64,000 nucleotides of DNA from Acanthosoma haemorrhoidale (Eukaryota > Arthropoda > Insecta > Hemiptera > Acanthosomatidae). Below, piece by piece: positions 47,510-56,960 of the stretch. The DNA lies in contig OV884011.1 of NCBI GenBank assembly GCA_930367205.1, forward strand, positions 113,017,139 through 113,081,138, written 5' to 3'. A program made the translations under genes and the position numbers. A model generated the notes under the pieces. The model saw nothing but the letters and a program-made list of their open reading frames with translations. It was not told the DNA's origin and made no database searches. Each line of letters starts with the position of its first letter. The stretch's first letter is position 1.

Positions 47510-49192
47510 TTGTCTAGTTTGTCCCCCTATTCCCTGCAGGATGTTAGGGTCCTATCCCAGGAAACTCGCCCGAAAAGGAAAAGGACAGAGGAGGACGCCG
47601 ACCTCCCGGAGTACCCGAAGACCTCCCTCCTTCAACGAGCTATGGAAGTAAGAGACGGCCTGGGACGTTTTGTAGCTGAACTGCGGGACAGGAAGGTAAG
47701 CAAGAAGAATCAGGAGTATATATGCAGAACGGTGGGAGGGCTGGTTGACGACCTAGGTAAGGTCGTCATCGAAAATGAAAGGCTATTGACGATGGTCCGC
47801 CAGCCCACTGAAATAACCGCCCTTCTCCTGGAGAGCTTAAAGGACAAGCCGTCATCCTGTCCCGTAACCCCAAGGAGCCAGAGACTGGGCAAAGACGATA
47901 TTCAAAAGTTGTTGGACATGGCAGTCGTGAGAGCTACCCAGGCTGTCATGGAAGATGGAGGTCTTATACAGGCCATTGCCACTAGGGTGGCCGAAACAAA
48001 CAGCCAAACCTCCGTGGTGGTGGGGCAGACTCTGGCGCTCATGGATGAGGGCACAAAAGAGATCCAGAAGGCGGTCGACTCCATCGACCAGAAGTTGTCC
48101 AGAGCGACCAGAGGACCGGGGACTTCCGATCACATTGAGACCCCAAAGCCCCAGAGGGAGAGGCATAAAGTGAAGAGACCCCTCCCCTCGACGACTAGCT
48201 GGGCTGCGGTGGTGGCAGGTAGCCCTGTAGCTGCACCGCCACCGCTAAGAAGACCTAATATCCCCACCCCGGTTGAGACAGAGGTCCCCCTAACCACGGA
48301 GGACGAAGATGGATACGCCACGGTTGGCAAGAAGAGGAGGAGGAGAACAGCACAGAAAGCGACGACTCCGGGACTGGCGAAGAAAGTTGACGTGTGGGAG
48401 TTGATGGTGAGGCTCCCGAAGACGCGGACGGCGAAGGCTACCCAGGGGAAAACTTTCATAACAATAGAGGGTGGCCTAGTTATGATCATGAAGAAAATGC
48501 CCCCAAAAGACCCTAATAACTCGTCCAGGATAATGAGAGGCACGAAGGCCGGGGGGCTCCTTGTGGAGACCCCAAACATGGAGGAGGTGGTGAGGCTCTT
48601 CCAAGCTACAAAGACGGCCTGTCTTACGTCGAGGCTGGCCCAGAAAAGGGGACCCAGGGTGATATTTCGAGGGGTCCCCAGAGCGTGGGGGGAAAAGGAA
48701 TTCCTGGACGAGGTGTGGGCTACGTTGTCCCGGGTCGACCCTACCCTGGCGAGCCTTCCACAAGACCAGAGGTTAGGCATGTTAAAACTGGCCTTCAGTA
48801 TGGGGGCCGCCAGGGATCCGGTGTATGTAAGCTGGGTAGCCGAGGTGTCCCCGCAAGTTAGGTTCACGTTCCTGGGGGGAGAAGGGGTATGGGTAGGGGG
48901 GTGGCATAGGGTAGTAGTCAAGGACTACCTTGATGCGCCCCGCTGTGTTATTTGCCAGGGCTACGGGCACTCCAAAGCCACCTGCACCAGGAAGGACAAG
49001 ACCTGCAGATGGTGTGCCCAGGAGGGGCACACGGCCGAAGCATGCCCCCGGAAGGATGAGCGACGGAGATGTGCGGGCTGCGTCAGAGCGGGGCGCCAAG
49101 AGGAGGAAACTAGGTGGCAGTCAGGAGCGGCGGAGTGCCCACAGTTGTTTAAGGAGGCGGATGCCTTCGTAAGAAGGGCCAAGTATGTGTAA
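47510..49192 (+). CDS. R1-like ORF1 protein (gag-like, CCHC zinc knuckles), open but without a clear ATG
   Basis: The frame is open from 47465 to the TAA at 49190. The first ATG in it is at 47642, so either translation starts there or the original start was lost; counting from the TTG at 47510 gives 560 residues. The N-terminal part is helical (RAMEVRDGLGRFVAELRDRK; GGLVDDLGKVVIENERLL). The centre is rich in Pro and basic residues (KKRRRR). The C-terminal third has two perfect C-x2-C-x4-H-x4-C knuckles: CVICQGYGHSKATC at 479-492 and CRWCAQEGHTAEAC at 499-512. The third, degenerate one (CAGCVRAG...AEC) lacks its histidine. Such proteins bind element RNA and package it with ORF2 protein (family knowledge). 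Unlike ORF2, no frameshift is seen. Confidence 0.88.
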   Translation: MSSLSPYSLQDVRVLSQETRPKRKRTEEDADLPEYPKTSLLQRAMEVRDGLGRFVAELRDRKVSKKNQEYICRTVGGLVDDLGKVVIENERLLTMVRQPTEITALLLESLKDKPSSCPVTPRSQRLGKDDIQKLLDMAVVRATQAVMEDGGLIQAIATRVAETNSQTSVVVGQTLALMDEGTKEIQKAVDSIDQKLSRATRGPGTSDHIETPKPQRERHKVKRPLPSTTSWAAVVAGSPVAAPPPLRRPNIPTPVETEVPLTTEDEDGYATVGKKRRRRTAQKATTPGLAKKVDVWELMVRLPKTRTAKATQGKTFITIEGGLVMIMKKMPPKDPNNSSRIMRGTKAGGLLVETPNMEEVVRLFQATKTACLTSRLAQKRGPRVIFRGVPRAWGEKEFLDEVWATLSRVDPTLASLPQDQRLGMLKLAFSMGAARDPVYVSWVAEVSPQVRFTFLGGEGVWVGGWHRVVVKDYLDAPRCVICQGYGHSKATCTRKDKTCRWCAQEGHTAEACPRKDERRRCAGCVRAGRQEEETRWQSGAAECPQLFKEADAFVRRAKYV

Positions 49193-52100
49193 CAGAATAA
49201 GAGCCGGGTGGTGGCTACTGAGCTATCTGCCCTTACCCGCCGCTACAATGTCATGTTGCTGCAGGAGCCGTACTGTCAGCGAGGAGTGATTGCTAGTCTC
49301 GGCGCGTCGGTTAGAGTAGTCGCCATGGGCAGTGGTGAAAGGAGGCCCAGGGTGGCGATCGTTGTCTGTAACCCCACGCTGGACGTCATGTCCCTCGACC
49401 AGTTTTGTCGGGAGGACCTGGCGACCTGTTATATCGGGTGGAGAGGGGGGAAACTAGTGGTATCCTCCCTCTACCTCCCCAATGACCTGGACCCGTCGGA
49501 GCTGCTCGGGACGCTAGAGGAATGTGCCAGGCAAAGAGGACGCAGGGAGTTCCTCATTGGTGGAGACTTCAACGCCTGGCACACAACGTGGGGTTCCGCA
49601 CATACTACAAGGAGCGGGGTCGTGGTGGCGAACTTTCCAGCTGCTAACCAGATGATAATTATGAACAAAGAGCGAGGACCCCCGACACTTACGGGGGCGC
49701 AAGGTAGCAGCTGGGTAGACGTCACCATGTCCTCGACCCACCTCGCAGGACGTATTGAATATTGGAGAGTATCAACCAAGACCAGCAGTGACCACAACTC
49801 GATCTCCTTCGATGTGGTCACCGGGGCGCCAACAAAGGAAACAGGCGCCCAAGGGTACGTTACGCGGGGAGCTAGGTGGTCCGCCTATCAGATCCAGCTG
49901 GAGGGAAGACTAGTAGTGGACGACGAGTGGGCTATCCTAGGGGATGATACCCTGCATTTGGGTAGTCCTGAAAGTAAGGTAGCGTCCCTCACTGCGGCCA
50001 CAAGGGACGTTGTGGAAGCGACCCTCCAGCGAAGGAAGCCCAGGAAAAGGTTTAACCCATGGTGGATGCCCGCCCTTACATCGGCCAAGAGAGAGCTCTA
50101 CAGGGCGAGACGAGCGTTCCAGAAGTGTAGGAACCAGCAGGTCCGGGAGGCCCTACAGGCCCGACACAGGTCCGTCCGGAAGGAATACGTGAAGAAGATA
50201 GAGGTTACCCGGAGGGAAACCTGGGACGAGTTCGTCCAACGCGAGTCGGAGAAGAACCCCTGGGGTATTCCGTACCGAGTGGCGATGGCCAGGGTGGCCA
50301 GTCCAAGACACTCGCCACGCTGAAGAGCGGCGATTGGCAGGCCACCTCCCCGGAAGAAGCAGTGGCCTTTTACATGGAGGAGACATACCCCAGGGATCTA
50401 GAAGAAGACGACTCGCCTGAAGACTCTCGGGTAAGGTCCCTGACAGAGGGCCCCCCAGGCACGGACCTGCACCCACCATGGGACATCTGGGACCTGCGCA
50501 TCGCCGTGCAGAAGCAGAAGACCGGAAGAGCTCCAGGACTGGACGAGATCGACGCGGCCATGATCAAGTCATCGTGTCCACTCATAGAGAGGAGGCTGCT
50601 CGAGATAATGACTGAGTGCCTCGACCACGGGAGATTCCCGAGCCAATGGAAGAGAGCGGAGCTCAGACTCATTCCGAAGGGAGCCGACCGGGACCTGACA
50701 GCTACCAAGAGCTACAGGCCCATCAGCCTCCTCCCAGTCCTGAGTAAAGTCCTGGAGAGACGCATGCACACGGCGTTGCGGCAGACCTTCGAGAAGGCGG
50801 ACCACCCAAGACAGTAAGGCTTCTGCAAGGGCAGGAGCACAGCTCATGCATTAGATAAGATAAAGGACGACATGGAGACTCACTCCAAGTACGCGCTGCT
50901 GTCACATTTGACATCTCCTCTGCTTTTGACAGGGTGTGGTGGCCCTACGTCATGAGGGAATTGCAGGAGCTGGAAGCCCCGACCAATTTGTATGAGCTAG
51001 TCGGCAGCTACCTTAGCGGACGTAGGGTGGTCATCAGAGGAGTGTCCTACGACGTCGAAGCACCGGTGAAGCGAGGGTGTCCCCAAGGCTCAGTTCTGGG
51101 CCCTGCCCTTTGGAAGTTAGTGTTTAACAAGGTCCTCGTGACCCTAGAAGAGCGTGTGTTCCCCGCGGTGGCATATATGGACGACCTTGCGGCGACCATC
51201 GTGGGGAATTCACGAGCCGAGGTAGTAGGAAGAGCGTGCGCCTGTGCCAATTTGGTCAAGGAGTGGTGCGCCAGAATGAAGAAGACCATGGCTGCGGAGA
51301 AAACAACAGCGACGTTGATACGGGGCAAGATGGACCGTGCCCACCCTATGTGGTTGGAAATAGAAGGAAGAAGAGTTACATCAAATACCTCGGAGACAAA
51401 GTCGTTACAGTGAGTAACTCCTTCGCGAGGATAGGGGGGGGGGGGCGATGTGGGGAGTCAAGTTCCCAGTCTTAAGAACCCTCTACCAGGCAGTCATCTT
51501 GGGAATCGTCAGGTATGCAGTCATGGTCGGCGCACCTTAACAAGGGCCAGACGCACGCCCTGAAGAGGATTCAGAGAGCGGCTTTGATAAGGGTCACGAG
51601 GTCCTATAGGACGGTGTCTCAGGACGCGGTGGAGGTATTGGCAGCGGTGGCACCAGTAGATCTGGTCCTCCTGGAGCAGCGCCTCAGGTCGAAGATGAAG
51701 AGAGGGCACATTGAAGATCTTCCACCTCCCCTACGGAGAAGAATTGAGGAAGAGCCCGGGAGGTGGAAGGCCCTCATAGGCGAATGGACAATAGAGACCT
51801 GGGGCGCCAGGTGGACTGGCACGACCAAGGGGAGCACCCTGAGGAAGTACTTCCCCTCAGTCCAGGACAGGCTGAGGGCAAGTTGGGTCTCCCCGGATTA
51901 CTGGGTGTCACAAGTGCGTACCGGACACGGCGGATTCCGTCCCAGGCTGTTCGAAAACAAGAGGGCAGAAAACAGATCCTGCCCCCATTTCGGAGAGAGC
52001 GATACTGCGGAGCACGTCGTGCTCTCTTGTCATGCACTGGAACCGGCTAGAGCACGGCTGCTCCGCACGATAGGAGAGTACAGCCGGGGCGTGTCCAACC

Positions 52101-52288
52101 TGCCGTCGCTGGTGAATGACGAAGCAAGATACACCGCGTTCTGCAGATTCGTCGGGGAGTGGAAAAGGGTTCAAGGCTCCGGGCACTTTACTATATCCAG
52201 GGGAGTGGCGCGGGGTGTGCTGCCGTGTCTTCGGGAAGGCTCACCCGAAGCCAACGATGTATCGCCGGTTCCAGAGGAGTCACTGTAA
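49193..52288 (+). pseudogene. R1-like ORF2: AP endonuclease and reverse transcriptase, broken by five frameshifts and a stop
   Basis: The endonuclease spans 49193-49830: LLQEPY (Q at 49262), GDFNAWHTTWGS (49562) and SDHNSISF (49787), all key motifs retained. The RT follows: PISLLPVLSKVLERRM (about 50717-50762), motif A FDISSAFDRVWW (50907), motif B GCPQGSVLGPALW and motif C AYMDDLAAT (usual form YADD). The C-terminal zinc motif reads CPHFGESDTAEHVVLSC, with Phe in place of the second Cys. Breaks: frameshift at about 50288-50303, TAA at 50815-50817, and frameshifts at about 50893-50900, 51368, the 12-G run 51434-51445 and about 51535. It follows ORF1 in the same frame, separated only by TAA. 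Not functional as written. Confidence 0.9.
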
Positions 52289-52768
52289 ATATGTATATAT
52301 AGATATAAGGTAGGACTGAGAAGTATATGGTATAGACATAAGTTTGGTTATAGGGGGATAGAGGATGCACACCCCATGTAAATATAGTTTTAAGTATAGG
52401 TAGAACACGGATCCAAAATTGTAAATAGTATTAAGATAACTAGCTATAAGGAGGGAGAAAAAAAAAAAAAGAAAAAAAATGTATATATAGCTAGTTTAGG
52501 ATTTGTAAATATATTATTAGAGGTGTTTCTTTTGTTTCTTTTCTCTAGTTTTGTGTTTTCTTCTTTCTTTTTTATATATTATTATCATGAGTTTTTTTTT
52601 TGAGAATAAATGGAACAAAACAGAATAACTGAAGGTGCGCTGACCGGTGCAACAATCCCAATGCACCGGAATACGCGCACCACAGGCTACGTAACCCCAC
52701 GAGCCCGCTTCACGGGCTTGTGGGGCAAGCACGTTTGAGGCTCAGCCTCAGGTAGGGCGGAAAAAAAA
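52289..52768 (+). other. R1-like element 3' UTR with terminal hairpins and short poly-A
   Basis: After the ORF2 stop comes an AT-rich stretch with A and T runs, then a GC-rich terminal segment from about 52630. A 13-bp stem with a five-base CTTCA loop lies at 52695-52725. A second short stem (TGAGG/CCTCA) lies at 52736-52750, then GGTAGGGCGG and eight As. In related elements the 3' UTR structure is what the reverse transcriptase recognises. Confidence 0.75.
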
Positions 52769-53411
52769 GCCAGGCCATATCCCTTCGACTGAAACTCCTA
52801 ATATACAAGAGCGTCCTGAGGCCAGCTCTACTGTTTGGGACACCACTCTTTAGATTCCTACATGCCAGCACCATAACTCAACTCCAGAGCTTCCAGAACA
52901 AGATCCTGCGAACGGCACTCTGGCATAACCCCTTTCGTGAAATGAAGGCTTCCGACATGCACGAAACGTTCGAGCTCCCCACCATCACCGACGTCATCAA
53001 AAGAAGACACATCTTCGACTCGATGAAACACAGTCTAAACCCTCTATTCAAAGACATGACCCCACCACCGCTACCGGCACGATGGCATCTCACAAGATCG
53101 AGTAAAGCAGAGGAAATGGTGAACATCACGGCACTAGGCCCGCCAACAACACGCCTCTAAGGGGCACCCATCACTGAAATCAGACTAAATAAGAATACAC
53201 TACATGCCTAGAGAGACTCTAGGCCCAGCCACCAGTGGACTCTCACCACTGTACCGAAACAACCAACCTCCACCGAGGCTTCCCACACCCCTTAATCCTA
53301 TCACACCACCTTCAAGCAGGTACTCCTAGTATAAGGATACGATTAACCTAAATATTCTATATTTTTCCCTCATCCTGAATTTCTAACTAGAGAGCTTAGG
53401 AAAAAAAAAAA
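52769..53411 (+). mobile_element. 5'-truncated Jockey-like retrotransposon abutting the R1-like element
   Basis: It starts directly at the poly-A of the R1-like element. The coding part runs in one frame: IYKSVLRPALLFGTPLF, TITQLQSFQNKILRTALWHN, FELPTITDVIKRRHIFDSMK and NPLFKDMTPPPLPARW, to the stop at 53158-53160. It is the intact C-terminus of a Jockey-like ORF2, matching fragments A and B2. The 3' UTR (53161-53400) resembles 42865-43059 and ends in 11 As (53401-53411). The 5' truncation within ORF2 is typical of incomplete target-primed reverse transcription. The coding part shows no break, so it is younger than A or B. Confidence 0.85.
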
Positions 53412-54279
53412 GTAAGATAAATAACATTATTTAGGTTCTTTTTTAATTGTGAGGTAGGTTTCTGCCTTTGTCAAACAGTGTACAAAATAATTTAAAACCA
53501 CATACTAAAAAAAATATTTATATTATATCGTTCAATTATTACTCACATGTAGTTTATAATAATAGTATATTATTTTTAGAAAATTATTTTCCAGGTGGAA
53601 ATTTTACAATTTTAATTTTTTTTTCCAAAATTTTTGGGGTGAGAAAAACACACTTCTTCGGTGTTTTTTTCTCTTTCTGGAGGGAATCAGTCTTCTGCGC
53701 GTACGGCACATACATTTCTACGATTGATCCCAATGTCTTTTACTTACACACGCGTAGCAAATATATATTATATTGTTAAAACTTTATGTATTTAAAGATC
53801 AAGATAGAAAGATAACAATTAGCTAAATTTTTGTCATAAAATAACGTATTAAATACGCAACATCTATTGTTGACTCTCAAAACTTTTTTTAAGAATACCT
53901 TTGAAAATGTTATTGACTTAATTTCTCTAATATGTTCTTAACCATGGATACAAATCAAAACTTTAAATAATAAACCCTGTGACGTTTTTATATACGGGCC
54001 GTTTCACGTTTAATTGTTTCTTAGAACCCCATTATTTCATTTAAACTAAAAACTAACCACAATATTTCGAGGTGCTGTTTTCTCAGTATTAATAATAATT
54101 TTCAGATTGATTAGACAAGCAGACTGTCAGGCAGAGGGTTTAATGACGATCAGCTGACCTGAGTAAAAGTTAACCCTCGGGCCTATCACTTCCGGAGTGG
54201 CAATTAATTAGTTGAGTTATCTAACTTGAAAATGATCGCATTAGTTTCGAGGAATAACGCTGCCTTAAAACAATTTCAG

Positions 54280-54429
54280 TTAAAGTAAAAGGCGCAGAGT
54301 TCAACGCAGATGAGCCTACAAGCAATGAACTCCAAACTCCAAATATAGAATTGGGAAGAAAACAACAAGACAAACAACCAAAAACTTTCGAAGAAAATGA
54401 ATGTTTTTGTGGAGTCATAATGAGCTCAG
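54280..54429 (+). CDS. Possible isolated coding exon
   Basis: A frame open throughout lies between an acceptor (ACAATTTCAG, ending at 54279) and a donor (CAG|GTATTT at 54430). It reads KVKGAEFNADEPTSNELQTP, then a Lys/Gln-rich part, and ends FCGVIMSS. No partner exon with matching phase was found nearby, and the opposite strand is also open here, so chance is a real alternative. Confidence 0.2.
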
Positions 54430-56719
54430 GTATTTGACGGTTTATTTTCTTTAGTAAGAAATTTTTCTTTTTCTATAGAATTGTTTAGTTCGTTACCAAC
54501 GACAGAAATTCGTCCTATTATGTGCACAAAGCTGCCATCAATCAATAACAAGTCTGCTTGAACTTCTCATCGTAGTTAAAATTATGTATACAAATGTGCA
54601 CATGCGATGCATTATATGCTTGGAGTTTAGCTTGCAAGTTCTTCAACATTCCAGTCATTTGTTTTTTATCATCCTTATGCTCAAAATATCCCTGCTTTAC
54701 TGTTCGTTATTATTTTGTAGCCGGCATTTATATCAATAAATAGGAAGCTCTAATTCGAAAATAGGTATTTACAGACTTAAAATTCCTAAACTAGGCATTT
54801 ACAGGGGTAGATGACCTAGGGAGGTCAATCCTTGAATTGAGAAGACAAGATTGTAAGAGGAACAGTAGCTAGGAGATATGTTTGATACAGGGGCTGACAA
54901 AAAGGGTTCATGGCCTAGTTGTCGGACCAATAATTCCTTATTTTGGTCTTCTCTTGATTTCGTCTATCTATTTACATCTTGCATCCTGAAACTTGATTAT
55001 GATGTTCTATAAATGCCAAGCTAAACGAACGAATGAATAAAGTAAATAGTTTTTTACTTCTCGAGTCTTTTTAATTTCCGTTATACTTGTACAGTGTAAC
55101 TAAAGCTATGCTTCCTGTAAAACGGGTTCGGAAGCCACTTATGCCGGGAACGCAATAAATAATATACAGAAAAACGAGTAAACAATTCCTCATCAATACA
55201 TTTTATTGATCACATGCCAGAAACATAATAAGTTATCATTTAAGTTTTGTGAAACGCACATGTCTCACTATTTACACAACTAACTCATTGCAACGCGACG
55301 CTATGTTGTGTGACCGCAAGGGTTACAACATGGTTGGAGAATGCATACTGCCTAAGCCATGGCAAACAATTGCCACCTAGATAAAGAACTAAAATAGATT
55401 AATTGTTATTCAGATAAAACTAGATGGTTTGATGGAAAGACTTCTACACACCGACGACAGTGACACAAATATCAAACGATTTGTCGGAAGTTACAAGGGT
55501 CAACATTAGTATCCGAGAAAATTCGGGGAAAATTAAACGGATAGAAACTATTATATAAGCATTGGCGCATTCTCGGAATGGGCGTGGTTTTCAAAATTCT
55601 TGTGGGCCTCCTTCAGGCTTGCAGGCCCCTTTTGGCAGGGCTACCGTGCTCGGAGTTTTGCGGTGTTTATGTATGTTCTCCTTGTAAGTCTTCGAACAAA
55701 GCGTAGTGCTTAGTAACGTACGGTTATATTTAGTGGTTGGTTATTGAAGTATACTTCAATACGTAGTGGGGGCCCGTGTCTCGTCAATTTTGTGGGTTTG
55801 TGTTTAATTTTCCATTCGTTCACCCAGTCACTAATTGAGTTTGAATGTAAATAGCTACTGTAATTGTGGTCCGACAAGAGGGCATGATGGCGTTATCGAA
55901 CGCAAAAGTTGCTGTAAATTAGTTAAAGTATTAAGGTATAGAGAGAATAAAAGAAACGACTTAAGGAACTGCCAAGTACCTGAAACCCTGCATTTATCAG
56001 TTCTGGGAAACTTCATTGCCAAGCAATACATGGAATTTCCTGTCACCTAAATATTATTTTAAAATCAAATATTTATTCAAATATATGAATGTATATTGTA
56101 AATGTATCATAAATGAAAGATATTACAAAAATGTAAATTTGTAAAAATGCTATGAATGCTCTCTGTTATTATAATCATAATTACCCTTCTAGGGTAGAAT
56201 GTAATTTTCTTTAAATAGAGATTTATTATTACTTGAAAGAAGTGTCTTGGGGGGTAGTGTTTGGTGCCATGCGGTATCAAAAGCACTTGGTAAATTTAGG
56301 AATACTCTATATTGGCTATATATGGACTATTTTTTTTTAAGACGGTGGCAACTTCATTTACTTACTACACCACCATGCACTGTTGAACTGTCGAGGAACG
56401 GACTGTTGTTCATGGAACCCAACCTGGTGGTACCCTCCACAAGTACCGTTCCCAATCATGTAACAAACTTAGTTCGTATTCGTCGATAGTAGTTGTAATC
56501 GTCAAAGTATACTATGAGTAAAATAGTAGTTCTCAGTCTAAAAATATAAATAAAGTCCGTTTTTATTCTTATTAATTATGATAATTCTAATGATGCTAAC
56601 TATTTGGTTAAGAGAACGGTTACTTCTAGGCATAGGGCAGCGTAATCAATCAATAGGGAAGCAAGAGACTGATATGACTATAGTATTTATCAAGATCCTT
56701 CATGTAAGTTGTTTTACCC

Positions 56720-56960
56720 TAACGGTATTGTAATGTCCACATGAAGGGGGGGGGGGTCAAAGCATCCCGTCAGAACTTCAGGTGTATTAGGGCTGTATGG
56801 GATCCTTGCAGGCGATAGTAAGGTCACCTGGAAGGTGGAAGGAGGCCGTACGAAAGACAGATTCCTCTACTTCCAGGTTGGCACCCCCCTTCGCCAAGCC
56901 AGTGGTGGGGGTAGTTCCTACTCAGGGGTGCCCAGTCGCAAGCGGGTAACCGAACAATCG
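56720..56960. repeat. GC-rich unclassified island
   Basis: A compact GC-rich segment with an 11-G run, standing out from AT-rich flanks. It includes CAGTGGTGGGGGTAGTTCCT. It looks like part of an inserted element or a small retroposon but has no recognised motif, promoter box or end. Confidence 0.3.

Larger units (their letters stand above)
47465..52768 (+). mobile_element. R1-like non-LTR retrotransposon, nearly full length, inactive
   Basis: A strikingly GC-rich island in AT-rich DNA. Order: ORF1 (gag-like with CCHC knuckles), ORF2 (AP-type endonuclease, reverse transcriptase, C-terminal zinc motif), then a 3' UTR ending in two hairpins and eight A residues (52761-52768). Two ORFs, an AP endonuclease at the ORF2 start and zinc knuckles in ORF1 are typical of the R1 clade in arthropods. 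Some members insert into rDNA or telomeric repeats; no such target is visible here. ORF2 is broken at six places. The 5' boundary is unknown. Confidence 0.9.

Noticed and set aside
48130..48921. Long minus-strand ORF (263 codons) opposite R1-like ORF1
   Set aside because: It lies wholly antisense to a well-supported gag-like ORF. High GC content reduces stop codons, and the translation has no domain features.
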